In this document: positions 1 through 10,600 of the stretch, piece after piece
Layout of the letters: each line of letters opens with the position of its first letter
Numbering within the stretch: position 1 is the first letter of the stretch
Assembly: GCA_031285765.1 (NCBI GenBank)
Contig: JAITVO010000172.1
Coordinates: 1-36,080, forward strand
Origin: Cytophagaceae bacterium
GTDB lineage: Bacteria; Bacteroidota; Bacteroidia; Bacteroidales; Marinilabiliaceae
Direction of reading: 5' to 3'
DNA length: 36,080 nucleotides
Made by a program: the position numbers and the translations under genes
Notes under the pieces: model-generated
What the model saw: the letters and a program-made list of their open reading frames with translations, nothing else
What the model was told of the DNA's origin: nothing
Database searches by the model: none

Positions 1-403
1 GGCACTTATCAAATACTGTGCTGACACATCCCCAATACACGTTGGCACTCATCAAATACTGTGCTGACACATCACCAATACACGTTGACACTCATCAAAT
101 GCTGTATGGCACATCCCCAATACACATTGACACTTATCAAATGCTGTCTGGCACATCCTCACTGCCAGTTGGCGCTCATCAAATGCTGTCTGGCACATCC
201 TCACTGCCAGTTGGCGCTCATCAAATACTGTGCTGGCACATCCCCAATACACATTGACACTTATCAAATGCTGTCTGGCACATCCCCAATACACATTGAC
301 ACTTATCAAATGCTGTGCTGGCACATCCTCACTGCCAGTTGGCGCTCATCAAATACTGTCTGGCACATCCACTTTGCCCGTCGGCACTTATCAAATGCTG
401 TGC
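1..403. repeat. Mosaic 42/43-bp tandem repeat array
   Basis: About nine and a half head-to-tail units starting near 1, 44, 87, 129, 171, 213, 256, 298, 341 and 383. All share a core reading roughly ATCAAATGCTGT(G)CTGGCACATCC. The rest of the unit comes in two main versions: one with CCAATACACATT before GACACTTATC, the other with TCACTGCCAGTT before GGCGCTCATC. The ninth unit carries a third version, ACTTTGCCCGTC. Units are 42 or 43 bp because of a G that is present or absent after the TGT, so no reading frame passes through the array and it is not coding. The array is cut by the left edge of the window. The 180 bases between it and the stop of the giant gene at 584 hold no gene; a small CCTCC-CGTT-GGAGG hairpin lies at 566-579, with no T-run. 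Confidence 0.93.
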
Positions 404-583
404 GAGGCATTCACAACATTGTGCACCCACTGAACAGCTATTTGTGTTACACATCCAGTTATGGATTGAAATATACAACCATTTTGGATATGCAGCAACA
501 ATAAATGAATTACGTAACACATCTTCCCATCATCGCACCTCTTTCTCCAGTGCAGATAGCCTTGCCTCCCGTTGGAGGGGGTA

Positions 584-3500
584 TTATCGCGAATCACTTG
601 GAACGTTATAATTAACCTCCTGCACGGTGTGGCGCCCGCGCTCTGTTTCGATGATTTTGCGAACCAGCTTTCCTTCCATGTCGTACTGGTAATAGAGGCC
701 AAAGTGCTGGTCGTCGAACTGTGTAAGGAGCTGCAGCTGGCGGTCGTCGTAAACAAAGCAGGTGGAGGTGGAGTGCAGGGGCTGAAAGCGAATGTCGTCG
801 ATGTAGTCGCCGGGCTGCATCCCCGTAAGGGTGCCATGCAGGGCTGTGCCTGCAATGGGGAGCTGTGCGGCCGGTACTTCGGCTTCAAAAAGCTGCCACT
901 GGCCAACGCTGGCCACGCGGGTTAAGGCAATGGCGGCGCCGTTGACAACGATGGATGCCTGCTGTGCACCGGTTTGTATCCATGCTTTAAACAGTGCGCC
1001 CTGCTTTTTAAGTTCGGCGGTTACTGTTACACCTTCAAACAGATTGGTGACGGATGATGCAGCGGCTGCTTTTTTGCCTGAGTGTGGGTTGTTAATTACA
1101 GCGCCGAGTGTGTCGGCGCCTTCAAAGTCGCGGAAGAGCAGACTGCCGTAGTCGGCATTGGAGGCTACGGCCGATGGCACGCTGCCGGCGTACTGACGGC
1201 CATACACGGCGGTGCTTGGAATGTTGAGTACGTCGCGCTCTTCGAGCACTTCGCCGTGCGGTGAATAGAGCGACACGGCGGAGCTTTTGAGCCATTTCTG
1301 CGAAAGCGGATTCTGCACAGTTGGGTTCCAGTTAAAGCGGTTGGCTGCGCCAATGTCGTAATATCCCTTTTGAAATACTGGCTGAGTGCCGGTGGGGTAG
1401 GGCAGGGCGTCGCTGTAGGCGTACATTGCTTCGGCACGCCACCGGCTGTTGAGCGCTGCTGTGCCGGCAATGCCATAGTGTGCCGCTATATGCTGCTGCT
1501 GTGGTGTATCCCAGTTTTTGCGGTAGGTTTGTATGGCTGCATTAATTACGTTAACGGGAGCATTCCACCACGTGCTGTCGGGCAGGGTGTTGTAAACGGT
1601 GAACGATGCGGCGGTTGCCGACAACTGGTTGCTGTTGGCAGCGGTGGTTGTTTTCCTGCCCATTTCGGGATAGCACCATTCGGCTGGTACTGTGAGGCTG
1701 TAAACTTTGCCTTTCGGCAGATTGCTGCCGGCATAGCTGCCGGCGAAACTGTCGGTAGTGCCAACCATAACGGCTTCGCCTGTTGAGCGGTTAAAGCCAA
1801 GGTATTCGGTTTTTGAGGTGATGCCATCGACATAATCAGTGCGGCTTTTGAGGATGGCCGGATAGCTTATTACTTTGCACGTTACGTGGGTTGCAATGAG
1901 GTTGCGTGTGTATGAAAATGAGGGTACAATGCCGATGAATATGGGCGGGAAAAACATGAGCCCTCCGCTTAAATCGACTTCGATGTTAAAGTTGTACGAT
2001 ACATCAACAATGCGGCGAGCTTCGCGGGTAATTTCCATTTCGCGTCCGGGCGATGTGTATGCACTCAGTAGCCGGTTATCGGCCGCATTGAGCCAGATGG
2101 TGCTTACTTTTTCGCCCGGTTTGTAATATTCGTACTCCTGCGATGTGGAGAGGTAGCTTTGGCTCAAATCTTCGCCACTGCTGCCGGTGAGGTAGCTGCC
2201 CCCGTACGACGATGTTTTGCGTACCTGCCCATGCATGTCGTTATGTATAAAGCGGAATCCCTGTGCCATCCATACCTTATCGACGCTGTAGCCAATCAGT
2301 CCGGCGTTTATTTGCAGCTCGTCGCGCGTTTCGTCTATCGCCGTTTTTTCTACTCCGCTGCCTGCCTCAAAATCGTATCCGGCGGCGGGGTGGTCGTAAT
2401 ACATATCGAACGGAAACTCCCGTGCTGTACAGTATTCGTACACGGTGAAGCCTGTTCCTGTTTTTCCGGTATGTATGTTTTCGGCAACAACGCGGCTGTA
2501 GCCAACCGATGCACCCGGCAGGAGCGATTCGCCCAGAGGGCCTTCGGTCTGCAGCAGGTTGTCGCCCGACACAAGGCGATTAAATAACGATGTGCCTTTA
2601 ACGGGCATGAAGTCAATGAGCGGGTTTTCTTCGCGGGCGCCGGCCGGTTCGTTGGCTGCTACGCCGCTGCTGGTTTTGCCGTCTGTGAGCACATAGCGGT
2701 AATTGGTGCCGAGCACTGCCTCACTGCCTGTTTCGATGCCACTGTCGTGCAGCAGTATGCGCCGCACCCGCACACCGCCGCCAACTTTGCGGTGCAGCAC
2801 GGGCAGTTTCAGGAACGAGAGCTGGCCGTTGAACGACTGCGCTATCTCTTTTTTCCGCATGTTGGTGTAGGTTATGAATTTTGCTCCCAGCGAAATGTCG
2901 AACATAACGGGTATCAGCTTAAACCGTTCGAGGAATGGAACTGTCAGATTGTTGCCGTTGGCGCTGTTTGCTATTTCAATCATCCGGTCGTCGTAGGCTT
3001 CTTCAAAATTAGCCTCCACACCGTTGTTTCCCTGAACTTTTCCCTGCCGCTGACCGGTAACAAATTCGTAGCACGCCTGCTGCGGCGTAAGTGCCCGCTC
3101 GCCGTCTTCACTGTTTTCGCCTGCGAGCGTTATTCTTATGCTCCACCCGTTGCCATGCGCTGCCTTTTCGATGCTTTTAATGCTGGCATAGCCCGTAATG
3201 TAATCGGACTGGAAGTTGCCGAGCGTTGCACTGTTTTTCCCCGTAAGGGAAAAGAGAAAACGGTAATAGACCTTTTTGCTGTAGCTGCCGTCGCCGGCAT
3301 TGAAGCCAAAATGGGTTTTCATGAGTGCTGTGAGTGAGTCGATGCCCTGCTGGTTGTTCCCTGCTACACCCAAATCTTCGGTGTTGATGAAATATGCGGG
3401 CGTTTTGCAGTATTGGTTGCCGTCGAGGGCTGCTTCGTGATTCACGATGGATGCCATTGCCATGGCGTTGCGGTTGTGAACAAAGGCATAGTCGTCGGGT

Positions 3501-6286
3501 TCGTACTGTATGTGGATGGCGCCTCCCGACGGCAGGCGGATGGATTTGAGGTTGTATGCGGCGGGGTCGAAGGCAGGGCTGCTGTTCAGAAAGGCAGCCT
3601 GTTTTATCCACGGGATGCCGTTCATGCGCCGCTCCTGTCCGTCGGGCATCAGGTTTCCCCACGAGTCGAGCGCAAAGGGTGCATATTCGGGGTTCTGTAA
3701 ATTACCGGTTAGCCGGCTGTAAGCCTCTTCGCTGTAAAAGGGATAGAGTTTGCTGTCCGGCGCCGGCGCAGGATAGTTATAGTTGAACAGATAGGGGCTT
3801 ATTTTGGCTGACACAATGCCCTGATATTCCATCCACACTTTGCGCAGTGTAAGTTTGCCGCTTTGCGGGTTGGCTACGTTGGCATTTCCGTAGTTGAATG
3901 TGCTTTGCCGGTTGTTCACCACGTTGGGCACCAGACTGTAGTCGTACTCAAAACAGACCGTTTTTACAGGCCTGCTACCGCTGATTCGGCCTGTTTCGCT
4001 GAGCGGGAGAAGAACAATGCGTTCCAGATATTCGAGCGCGGCATTTGTGTTGTGGCGAACTGCTCCCGTGTTAACGGCAGCAGGGTCGTCGCTGGCAGTT
4101 AAGTCGAGCGCTCCCAGCCCGTCGAGGCGGTTGTTGCCCGACCCTTGCAGGAGTGCCGAAAGTGTGGCATCCCACACGGCTACAGCATCGTTGAAGTCGC
4201 TTTTCACCGTTTTGTTGGTAACAAAACAGGCAATGTGGGTTCGGGTACGGATGGTTTTCAGGTAATACACCTCTTTTTCGCCTGTCGAAACCGAGCCGGT
4301 GTCGTCCTTCGGGTCGGAAATTGAGCCTTGCATGTACGACAGCCCGTTGTAGGGCATCCGGTAACGGTACCAGTTTTTGCCCTTGCCGTAGCGTTTGCGG
4401 TAGTCGAATTTGGTCCATCCGCCCCAGTCGGCAGCCGACACAGCATTGTCGCCATCGGTATCGAAATAGTCGGGCGTGAGTATTTCGGTGAGCAAAAAAC
4501 TCTGGCTGTACTCATTGGGATTAATTTCGCCCGTAACGGTTCGGTGCGCGGTACTGTTTAAAATGTTGTCCTTAACGGTATATTTGCCGTCGGAGGTGTT
4601 TTTCGACAGGTTGAGCGGCTTAAATGTAAGAAACCGCATGAGGGTTTGGTCGGCAGCATTAACATCAACACTCAGCGTGGTTTCGTTGCGCACGGCCACC
4701 GGCTGGTTGTATCGGAAAAGATGGCCGTCTTTGTTGTATATTCGGAAACCGCCTATTTTGCCGTTGCTGTTGTAATTTGTGTGGATGTACGACGAACTGC
4801 CGTTGCTGCTTTCGCGGTCGAGCGCGTATTCGCCGGCTCCTGAATGGTGTCCTTCCCTGAATCCGGGCAGGCGGGTTGTATGGACACGTGCCCTGTCAGC
4901 GTTTGTACTGTTCCCGTAACTGCCGTCTGCCAGCCTTTTTTTATAGCCGATGCCTCCGCCCCTGTCGCCATTGAACCGGAAGGGGGAATCGGCAAAGGTG
5001 TAGCCCTGCGGCGAATCCCAGCCGTCGGTTTCGGTTGAATTGAATCCCATGCCAATGTCCATGCCGATGCCAACGTTTGGACCTGCCATTACTTCAAAGC
5101 CTGTTTGCAGCATGGTCGATTTGGATGTGGTGTGCTGCGGACTGAAATAGCCCGTTTGTTCGGGATAGGCACGGAAACCGCCTATTACGCCTTCGCCCGT
5201 TGCGCTAAACACATCGTACCCCGAAAAGGGCATTCCCAGAAAAACATCCTGCCTGCTGAACGGTCTATCCTTCTCAACATAATAATCCATCACACCGTTG
5301 TTGCCTTCGCCCTGCTGCGAATGAAGATAGCCGTACACTTTTTTCGATTCCTTATACTTGTTGAAGCGTAAATCAAAACGTCCTTCCTTTCCCACCTGCA
5401 CGCCCATCGGCACAAAGGATGGATTACCCTGCAGCGAAGTGCTCCAGTTAATGGCCAAGCCTCCGTATTGCGGCGAAATGGAGGGACGCGGAGTGTACTG
5501 TGCCAGTTTTGTAGAATAGCTGCTCAACCTTATGTCGCCAATGTTTTTGGAAAAGCCTGTCGGTATTATTCCTTTTACAAAGGCTCCCAAACTTGTAGCC
5601 TTTTTGCTTGCTTCAGCCTCTGTGGAAACGTTCTGTCCGGCTTTTATGTTCCTGCCTGCAAAAGAGAGCAGCGCCAGTGGCGAAACAAAAGGATCCCACG
5701 TTACTCCTTCGGGGCTGAATGTTACCGACAGTCCGGCCATGCCTGCCGCATTTACGCCCAGCCCTGTGGTTCGCTGGTAGCCGGTGTAGTTGTTAATGCG
5801 GTGTGTAATGCCTGCATTGATGCCAACGGGAACAATATCTTTTGAAAACAGTTCGAGGTTGGTGTTAAGCCCCGATACCGCCGTCCACGACGGACGGGTT
5901 TTGTTGTAAAATTCCACTTCTTCGCCGTTCATGTCGTCGGGCAAGCCGCGCAGGTTGCGGGTAATGCTGCCCGGGTTAAGGTTCCATCCGAAGCCTACCC
6001 ACGACGCCTCCTGCTCAACCGAAACGCCGCTGCCGTACGACAGCGAGAGGGCATAGCCGCTCCCGTGCGGGCCGGGTATTTCAATCACCGGAAGGTTGTA
6101 GTTGAAATCGCCTGTGAAGGTATTAACCATTTCGGAGGCCGATACAGGTGTAAATCCTGAAAAATCGGGCGAGGAGGGTCCTGATGTCAACGCCAGTGCA
6201 ACCGTTGGGAGTACGGTTTCGGTTACCAGAAGTATTGACATAAATATGGCGATTGTGCGTAACAGTGGAGTTGTTTTTCGTTTCAT
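584..6286 (-). CDS. Giant secreted SpvB/YD-repeat-related surface protein
   Basis: 1,900 residues. An N-terminal signal peptide (about residues 1-33, basic start MKRKT then a hydrophobic run) predicts export. Residues about 38-110 hold the hallmark found at the start of many very large Bacteroidota proteins: an ASEMVNTFTGDFNYNLPV stretch, then a GPHGSGYALSLSY segment and WVGFGWNLNPGSI. This resembles the N-terminal region of SpvB/TcaC-type proteins. Near the C-terminus is a probable carbohydrate-binding-like beta-sandwich (HSGKKA to GDYIDDIRF), then a single YD-like segment (FGLYYQYDMEGKLVRK) and the end. There is no long run of YD repeats, no RHS core and no obvious toxin tip or T9SS sorting domain. 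It is the second gene of an operon, 30 bases after the lipoprotein at 6317-6955. The exact function is unknown; a surface or toxin-complex-like role is inferred from the family. Confidence 0.88.
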   Translation of the reverse strand: MKRKTTPLLRTIAIFMSILLVTETVLPTVALALTSGPSSPDFSGFTPVSASEMVNTFTGDFNYNLPVIEIPGPHGSGYALSLSYGSGVSVEQEASWVGFGWNLNPGSITRNLRGLPDDMNGEEVEFYNKTRPSWTAVSGLNTNLELFSKDIVPVGINAGITHRINNYTGYQRTTGLGVNAAGMAGLSVTFSPEGVTWDPFVSPLALLSFAGRNIKAGQNVSTEAEASKKATSLGAFVKGIIPTGFSKNIGDIRLSSYSTKLAQYTPRPSISPQYGGLAINWSTSLQGNPSFVPMGVQVGKEGRFDLRFNKYKESKKVYGYLHSQQGEGNNGVMDYYVEKDRPFSRQDVFLGMPFSGYDVFSATGEGVIGGFRAYPEQTGYFSPQHTTSKSTMLQTGFEVMAGPNVGIGMDIGMGFNSTETDGWDSPQGYTFADSPFRFNGDRGGGIGYKKRLADGSYGNSTNADRARVHTTRLPGFREGHHSGAGEYALDRESSNGSSSYIHTNYNSNGKIGGFRIYNKDGHLFRYNQPVAVRNETTLSVDVNAADQTLMRFLTFKPLNLSKNTSDGKYTVKDNILNSTAHRTVTGEINPNEYSQSFLLTEILTPDYFDTDGDNAVSAADWGGWTKFDYRKRYGKGKNWYRYRMPYNGLSYMQGSISDPKDDTGSVSTGEKEVYYLKTIRTRTHIACFVTNKTVKSDFNDAVAVWDATLSALLQGSGNNRLDGLGALDLTASDDPAAVNTGAVRHNTNAALEYLERIVLLPLSETGRISGSRPVKTVCFEYDYSLVPNVVNNRQSTFNYGNANVANPQSGKLTLRKVWMEYQGIVSAKISPYLFNYNYPAPAPDSKLYPFYSEEAYSRLTGNLQNPEYAPFALDSWGNLMPDGQERRMNGIPWIKQAAFLNSSPAFDPAAYNLKSIRLPSGGAIHIQYEPDDYAFVHNRNAMAMASIVNHEAALDGNQYCKTPAYFINTEDLGVAGNNQQGIDSLTALMKTHFGFNAGDGSYSKKVYYRFLFSLTGKNSATLGNFQSDYITGYASIKSIEKAAHGNGWSIRITLAGENSEDGERALTPQQACYEFVTGQRQGKVQGNNGVEANFEEAYDDRMIEIANSANGNNLTVPFLERFKLIPVMFDISLGAKFITYTNMRKKEIAQSFNGQLSFLKLPVLHRKVGGGVRVRRILLHDSGIETGSEAVLGTNYRYVLTDGKTSSGVAANEPAGAREENPLIDFMPVKGTSLFNRLVSGDNLLQTEGPLGESLLPGASVGYSRVVAENIHTGKTGTGFTVYEYCTAREFPFDMYYDHPAAGYDFEAGSGVEKTAIDETRDELQINAGLIGYSVDKVWMAQGFRFIHNDMHGQVRKTSSYGGSYLTGSSGEDLSQSYLSTSQEYEYYKPGEKVSTIWLNAADNRLLSAYTSPGREMEITREARRIVDVSYNFNIEVDLSGGLMFFPPIFIGIVPSFSYTRNLIATHVTCKVISYPAILKSRTDYVDGITSKTEYLGFNRSTGEAVMVGTTDSFAGSYAGSNLPKGKVYSLTVPAEWCYPEMGRKTTTAANSNQLSATAASFTVYNTLPDSTWWNAPVNVINAAIQTYRKNWDTPQQQHIAAHYGIAGTAALNSRWRAEAMYAYSDALPYPTGTQPVFQKGYYDIGAANRFNWNPTVQNPLSQKWLKSSAVSLYSPHGEVLEERDVLNIPSTAVYGRQYAGSVPSAVASNADYGSLLFRDFEGADTLGAVINNPHSGKKAAAASSVTNLFEGVTVTAELKKQGALFKAWIQTGAQQASIVVNGAAIALTRVASVGQWQLFEAEVPAAQLPIAGTALHGTLTGMQPGDYIDDIRFQPLHSTSTCFVYDDRQLQLLTQFDDQHFGLYYQYDMEGKLVRKIIETERGRHTVQEVNYNVPSDSR

Positions 6287-6316
6287 CAGTGTGGAATTTA
6301 AAAATCGTGTCCGTAT

Positions 6317-6955
6317 TTACGATTTGATTTTTGCGGTGGGGATGTTTCGCAGCGATTTTGCCTTAAACACAAATTCGGTTTGGCCGGTTCCGTAATAGGG
6401 GTCGTTGAATTGCAGAACTGCATCGCCTGATTTTCCTTTTGTTGAAAAGCAATCTCCGTCGGGCACAAATACCAGATGGAATTTCAGCGTGCCCGATATG
6501 CCGTAGTCCTGCTCAAAATGAAACAGTTTTGGAAGATATTCCTTCTGACCTGTTTTTAAGATGAAACACTCTTCAATGTACCAGTTGAGCGCCTTTTTGC
6601 GTTCGGCAAACTGGTCGTAGCTGGCAATGCCATAGTAATTAAGGTCGCTAACCGGACTGTTTTTGTCCGGTGCAATGGTAAACAGGAAACTACAGCTTTC
6701 TGCATGGGAGGCGCAGAGCGAATCAAACATCCTGCTGTCATACTCTGCTCCCAGTTCCTGCATGACTTTCAATTCCGGCGGCAGATACCGCGCTGTGAGT
6801 TCGATGCCGCCATGTGATTTTGATATTTTAAGTCCGTTGGCACACTCTTCAATATAACGGAAATAATCGCCGGCGGTATCGTATCGGCTGCCGCTGCACG
6901 ATACAAACAAAATGACCAAAAAAAGTGTCGTTTTACTTTGAAACACTGGTATCAT
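6317..6955 (-). CDS. Putative lipoprotein encoded upstream of the giant YD protein
   Basis: 212 residues. A hydrophobic N-terminus ending in LFVSC (Cys20) fits a lipoprotein signal peptide, so the product is probably anchored in the envelope. I do not recognise a domain in the rest. It has a Tyr/Phe-rich, mixed alpha/beta composition and two internal Cys (in LCASHAESC). It is the first gene of the operon: a good promoter lies about 60 bases upstream and the giant secreted gene starts 30 bases after the stop. That layout suggests a helper or partner for export, anchoring or neutralisation of the giant protein, but this is inference from position only. The start chosen is the ATG at 6953-6955, which gives the complete lipoprotein signal. 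Confidence 0.8.
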   Translation of the reverse strand: MIPVFQSKTTLFLVILFVSCSGSRYDTAGDYFRYIEECANGLKISKSHGGIELTARYLPPELKVMQELGAEYDSRMFDSLCASHAESCSFLFTIAPDKNSPVSDLNYYGIASYDQFAERKKALNWYIEECFILKTGQKEYLPKLFHFEQDYGISGTLKFHLVFVPDGDCFSTKGKSGDAVLQFNDPYYGTGQTEFVFKAKSLRNIPTAKIKS

Positions 6956-7016
6956 TGCAGTCTGATTTTAGGGTTTGGAGAAAAAAGAATAACCAAATTT
7001 TAATCATAAATCGCCT

Positions 7017-7048
7017 CAAATGTAAAGTGTTTGTTCTGAATATCCAAA
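7017..7048 (-). promoter_or_regulatory. Bacteroidota-type promoter of the lipoprotein/YD operon
   Basis: Read on the minus strand, TTTG (7048-7045) is followed after 20 bases by TACATTTG (7024-7017), matching TTTG-N19..21-TAnnTTTG. Transcription would start near 7010, giving a leader of roughly 55 bases. Confidence 0.72.
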
Positions 7049-7353
7049 CTTTTTGATTTATTTTTAGTAAAAATATTTTTATTGTATTTCTATTATTCGC
7101 AGAATATTGTAAAACAAATATTTTAAAAATAAAGCGATAATACAATAAAGTAAAATGTTATTTCCCGTCATTTTTGTACTTTTTCCACTCATCGCATCGT
7201 AAGCGCTGTAAAACGCACCACTGCTATTGTGTTTTTTTACCTTAAATTATAAATTACAAACTGTGCTTAAAGCGAGCATCATCATCGGTTACGGTGTTTA
7301 ATACGTTTCGATGTACCGTTCATTATAAATGTGTGCCTTTATGTGCTTTACAC
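7049..7353. other. AT-rich gene-free spacer
   Basis: A very AT-rich stretch between the promoter at 7017-7048 and the 23-bp array. A short inverted pair ATTGTAT/ATACAAT (about 7081 and 7139) can be seen. No coding potential or RNA gene was recognised. Confidence 0.6.
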
Positions 7354-7632
7354 GTGAGCGCTTGGACTGATGGACTGCGGACGTTTGGAGTTGCCATGCG
7401 CGGATGTCTGAAATAAAAACACGCGAGCGTCCGCAGTGGTTGTATGCGGACGTCTGTAGTTGCCATGTGCGGACGTCTGTAGTTGCCATGCGCGGACGTC
7501 TGGAGTTATCATGCACGGACGTCTGTAGTTATCATGTGCAGACGTCTGTAGTTATCATGTGCGAACACCTGCGATAATAACACGCGAGCGTCCGCAGTGG
7601 TTATGTGCGGACGCTCGGAGTTGTTATACGCG
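7354..7632. repeat. 23-bp tandem repeat array
   Basis: Twelve head-to-tail units of exactly 23 bp, with starts at 7354 (degenerate), 7377, 7400, 7423, 7446, 7469, 7492, 7515, 7538, 7561, 7584 and 7607. The consensus is close to GCGGACGTCTGTAGTTGCC followed by ATGT. Two unit variants (an AATAAAAACAC/GATAATAACAC type followed by GCGAGCGTCCGCAGTGGTT) occur as a pair at both ends of the array (7400-7445 and 7561-7606), as if a block had been duplicated. A 23-bp period shifts frame at every unit, so the array is not coding. It ends 19 bases beyond the stop of the SpoIIE-type gene, so it may form that transcript's 3' end. Confidence 0.95.
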
Positions 7633-7650
7633 TGAGGATAAGTATCAACT

Positions 7651-10600
7651 TTAAATCTGTATGCCAATAAAAATTACATCGTCCACCTGTTCCTGATAGT
7701 CTTTCCAGTTGATGAATGTTTTTTCGACAATTACGTACTGTTCGTTCATGGGTTTGCGATGAATTTCCATCAGCATGTTTTTTATCGACGAGGTCATGTA
7801 TTTTCGCCCGTAGGGACCGCCAAACTGGTCGCCGTAACCGTCGGAGAACAGATAAATGGTGTCTTTTATTTTAGCGTTGTACTCAATGTTTACAAATTCG
7901 GGAAGCTCAGAGTCTTCAGTTACCTCGTCGCCTATGCTTCGTCGCGTGCCTTTGTAAATAGTGAGTTCGTTGTTCAGAAACAGATAAACGGGGCGTTTAG
8001 CCGATGCTATCCGTATCTTTTTGGTAGATGGGTCAATTTCTACTATCGAAATATCCATACCATCGCGTGCTATGTCGTTGCGCGAGTTTTGCTGAAGCAG
8101 TATCCGTATTTCAATGTCTAAGCGCGTCAGCATATCGGCAGGCGAATTGATGTCGGGATGTTTAATAATGTCGTTTAGCAAGGTTGTTCCAATCATCGAC
8201 ATAAAAGCGCCCGGAACGCCGTGCCCCGTACAGTCGGCGCAACACAGGATGAATTTGCCTCTCCACTTGTGAAACCAGTAGAAGTCGCCGCTCACAATAT
8301 CGCGGGGCGAAAAGAAGATGAACGATTCGGGAAAGCGTTCCTTCAGCGAGTTCAACGGCGGCAGTATCGAGGTCTGTATTCGTTTTGCATAGTTGATACT
8401 GTCGGTTATATCGCGGTTCTTGCGTTCTATTTCGGCTTTCTGTTCGCGCAGAATCACGGTTTGACTGGCTACTTCTTTTTGAAGCAGTTCTTTTTGTTGC
8501 TTTAGCTTTTTCTCGCGTTTGTTAATGATAACGTATCCCAAATACACCAGCAAAGTTATCAGGATAAGATAAACCCAGCCTTTTTTCCATATCGGCTGTG
8601 CTATCTGTATGCGAATGGTGAGCGGGTCGGAATTGTGGATGCCGTCGGCGTTTGCCGAGCGGATTCGCAACACCCAGTTGCCATCGGGCATGTATTCGCG
8701 TTCCCACCATGTAGTGGGCTGTTCTACCCATTCGTTTGATGGCTCGTCGCCTTCGCGCTGAAGCTGATACTGATAGGTTACGCCTTTGGGATTCTTGAAA
8801 CTGATACCGATAAAGTCGAAACGAATATTGTACTTTTCCCTGTATGGATATTTGAGTTGCAGCAGGTTGGTGAGTTCGTACTGTTTGCCCGAAATCCGTA
8901 TCCGCGTAAAGTTGAGCGTTGGCGACACTTGGTTGTCGTGGTCTTTTTCGGGGAAATAGTTGATAACGCCCTGACTGGACGAAAACCACAGTGTGTTGTT
9001 ATTATCTACAAATGAAGACGAGAAGTCGGCGCCCAAATTCTCCTCGTATCCGTAAGTTCTTATTTTGTTTTCGGCAAGGTCGATACAGCTCAGTCCGGGC
9101 TTATGTGTAACCCACAGCCGGTTTGCCCTGTCGGCAACAATGCTGTAACAAAAGTTTTTTGCCAGCCCTTCGGAAACCGAAATAACCTGCAACGAATCGC
9201 CGCCATATCGCAGCACACCTTTGCCCTGCGTAGCAAGCCACCGGTTGCCGTCCATATCTTCAGCTATTCCATATACATCAATTGGCGTTTGCGATATGCG
9301 ATGTACTATCAGCGAATCGTTCTCAATGCTGCAAATACCGCTGTTTTTAGGTCCAATCCAAATTCGTCCTTCGGTGTCGCAATACACAAAGTTAATGTTG
9401 TTGTGCGGCAGTCCGCTTTCGGTAGTCAGGTGTGTAATTTCATCGGTTTTGATGTTGATGTTGAAATAACCGCCTATGGTTGCCAGATAAATTCGGTCGC
9501 CGTATCCTGTAATACCTCTTATTTGTTTTCCGGTATTGCTGTCGGAGTAGTTGTAGGGTACAAATTTCTTATCGCCGGGCTTTTGATAAAACAATCCATT
9601 TTTTTCGGATGCAATCCAAAGTATGTTGTCTTTCGACTGATAAAAACCTGTGATGGCATCGCGAGGTATGCCCATCTCAACATCATAAAACTCAAAGTCG
9701 GTATAACAATACGGATCAGCTTTCAGAAAACCGTTGTCCAAACCGATGTAAAGCGAATTGCCGGCTTTGTAAACCGAGTGTGCCTTGCTGTCCTGAAGCC
9801 CTATCACCGCAAGGTTGTAAAAAATCATACTTTCGTCGAGCAACACCGACAGCCCTCCGCCAAAGGTTGCAAACCAGTAATTGCCTTCGCGGTCGCACAG
9901 AATGTTGTTTACATAATTATCGGCCAAACCGTTTACCGACGAAAAAGTGTATGATTCATTGAAATCCTGCCTCACAGGGTCGAAAAACAGTTTTATCACA
10001 CCGTTTCCCCAAGTGGCAATCAACAGGTGCCCTTCGTCTTCTTCAACAATGTCTTTAATGTTTTCGTGTTCAATATTGAATGTTAAACAAAGGCGGTTGT
10101 CAATAATTTGCATAGCATCGGAACTGCCCTGTGAATAGCGAAAAAATCCATAATCTTCGGTTCCAATCCAGTATTCGTCGCTTATTCCTTTGCGAGGTGT
10201 GATGGTTGTTATAATGGTGAGAGGAATATCTTCAATTTCTATTACCGATGCAATGTTGCTGTTGTCGTCAATTGTAACTTTCAATAATCCTTCGGAAGTT
10301 CCAAGCAGCAGCGTGTTGTCTGATACGGGATAGATAGAATAAAACAGTTTGAACCCCAGCTTTTCAGGGTCGAAAAAGGTTGTGATATTGCCTTCTGTGT
10401 CGATTCGCACAGGTCCGCTGTTTTGAATAACCGCCCAAATGTTTTCCGACTTGTCCTGACAAATGTGGCGTACAGGACTGTTTGTTTCGGGAATGATAAC
10501 CGGCGTAAACCTGTTGTTTCGGTAAAAGCTGAGGTTTCCGTTGTTGTGTCCTATCCACACATTGCCATTGGTGGCAACAAAAAGCGACATAATAAAATCT

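Noticed and set aside
1..403. Possible CRISPR array
   Set aside because: Units run head to tail with only two or three recurring variable segments of ~12-25 bases and no unique spacers; no cas genes nearby.
391..906. Open frames on both strands at the 3' end of the left giant gene
   Set aside because: They are out of frame with the 584-6286 coding sequence, cross its stop or the repeat array, and encode low-complexity text.
7354..7632. Possible CRISPR array
   Set aside because: Strict 23-bp tandem units with no spacers between them.
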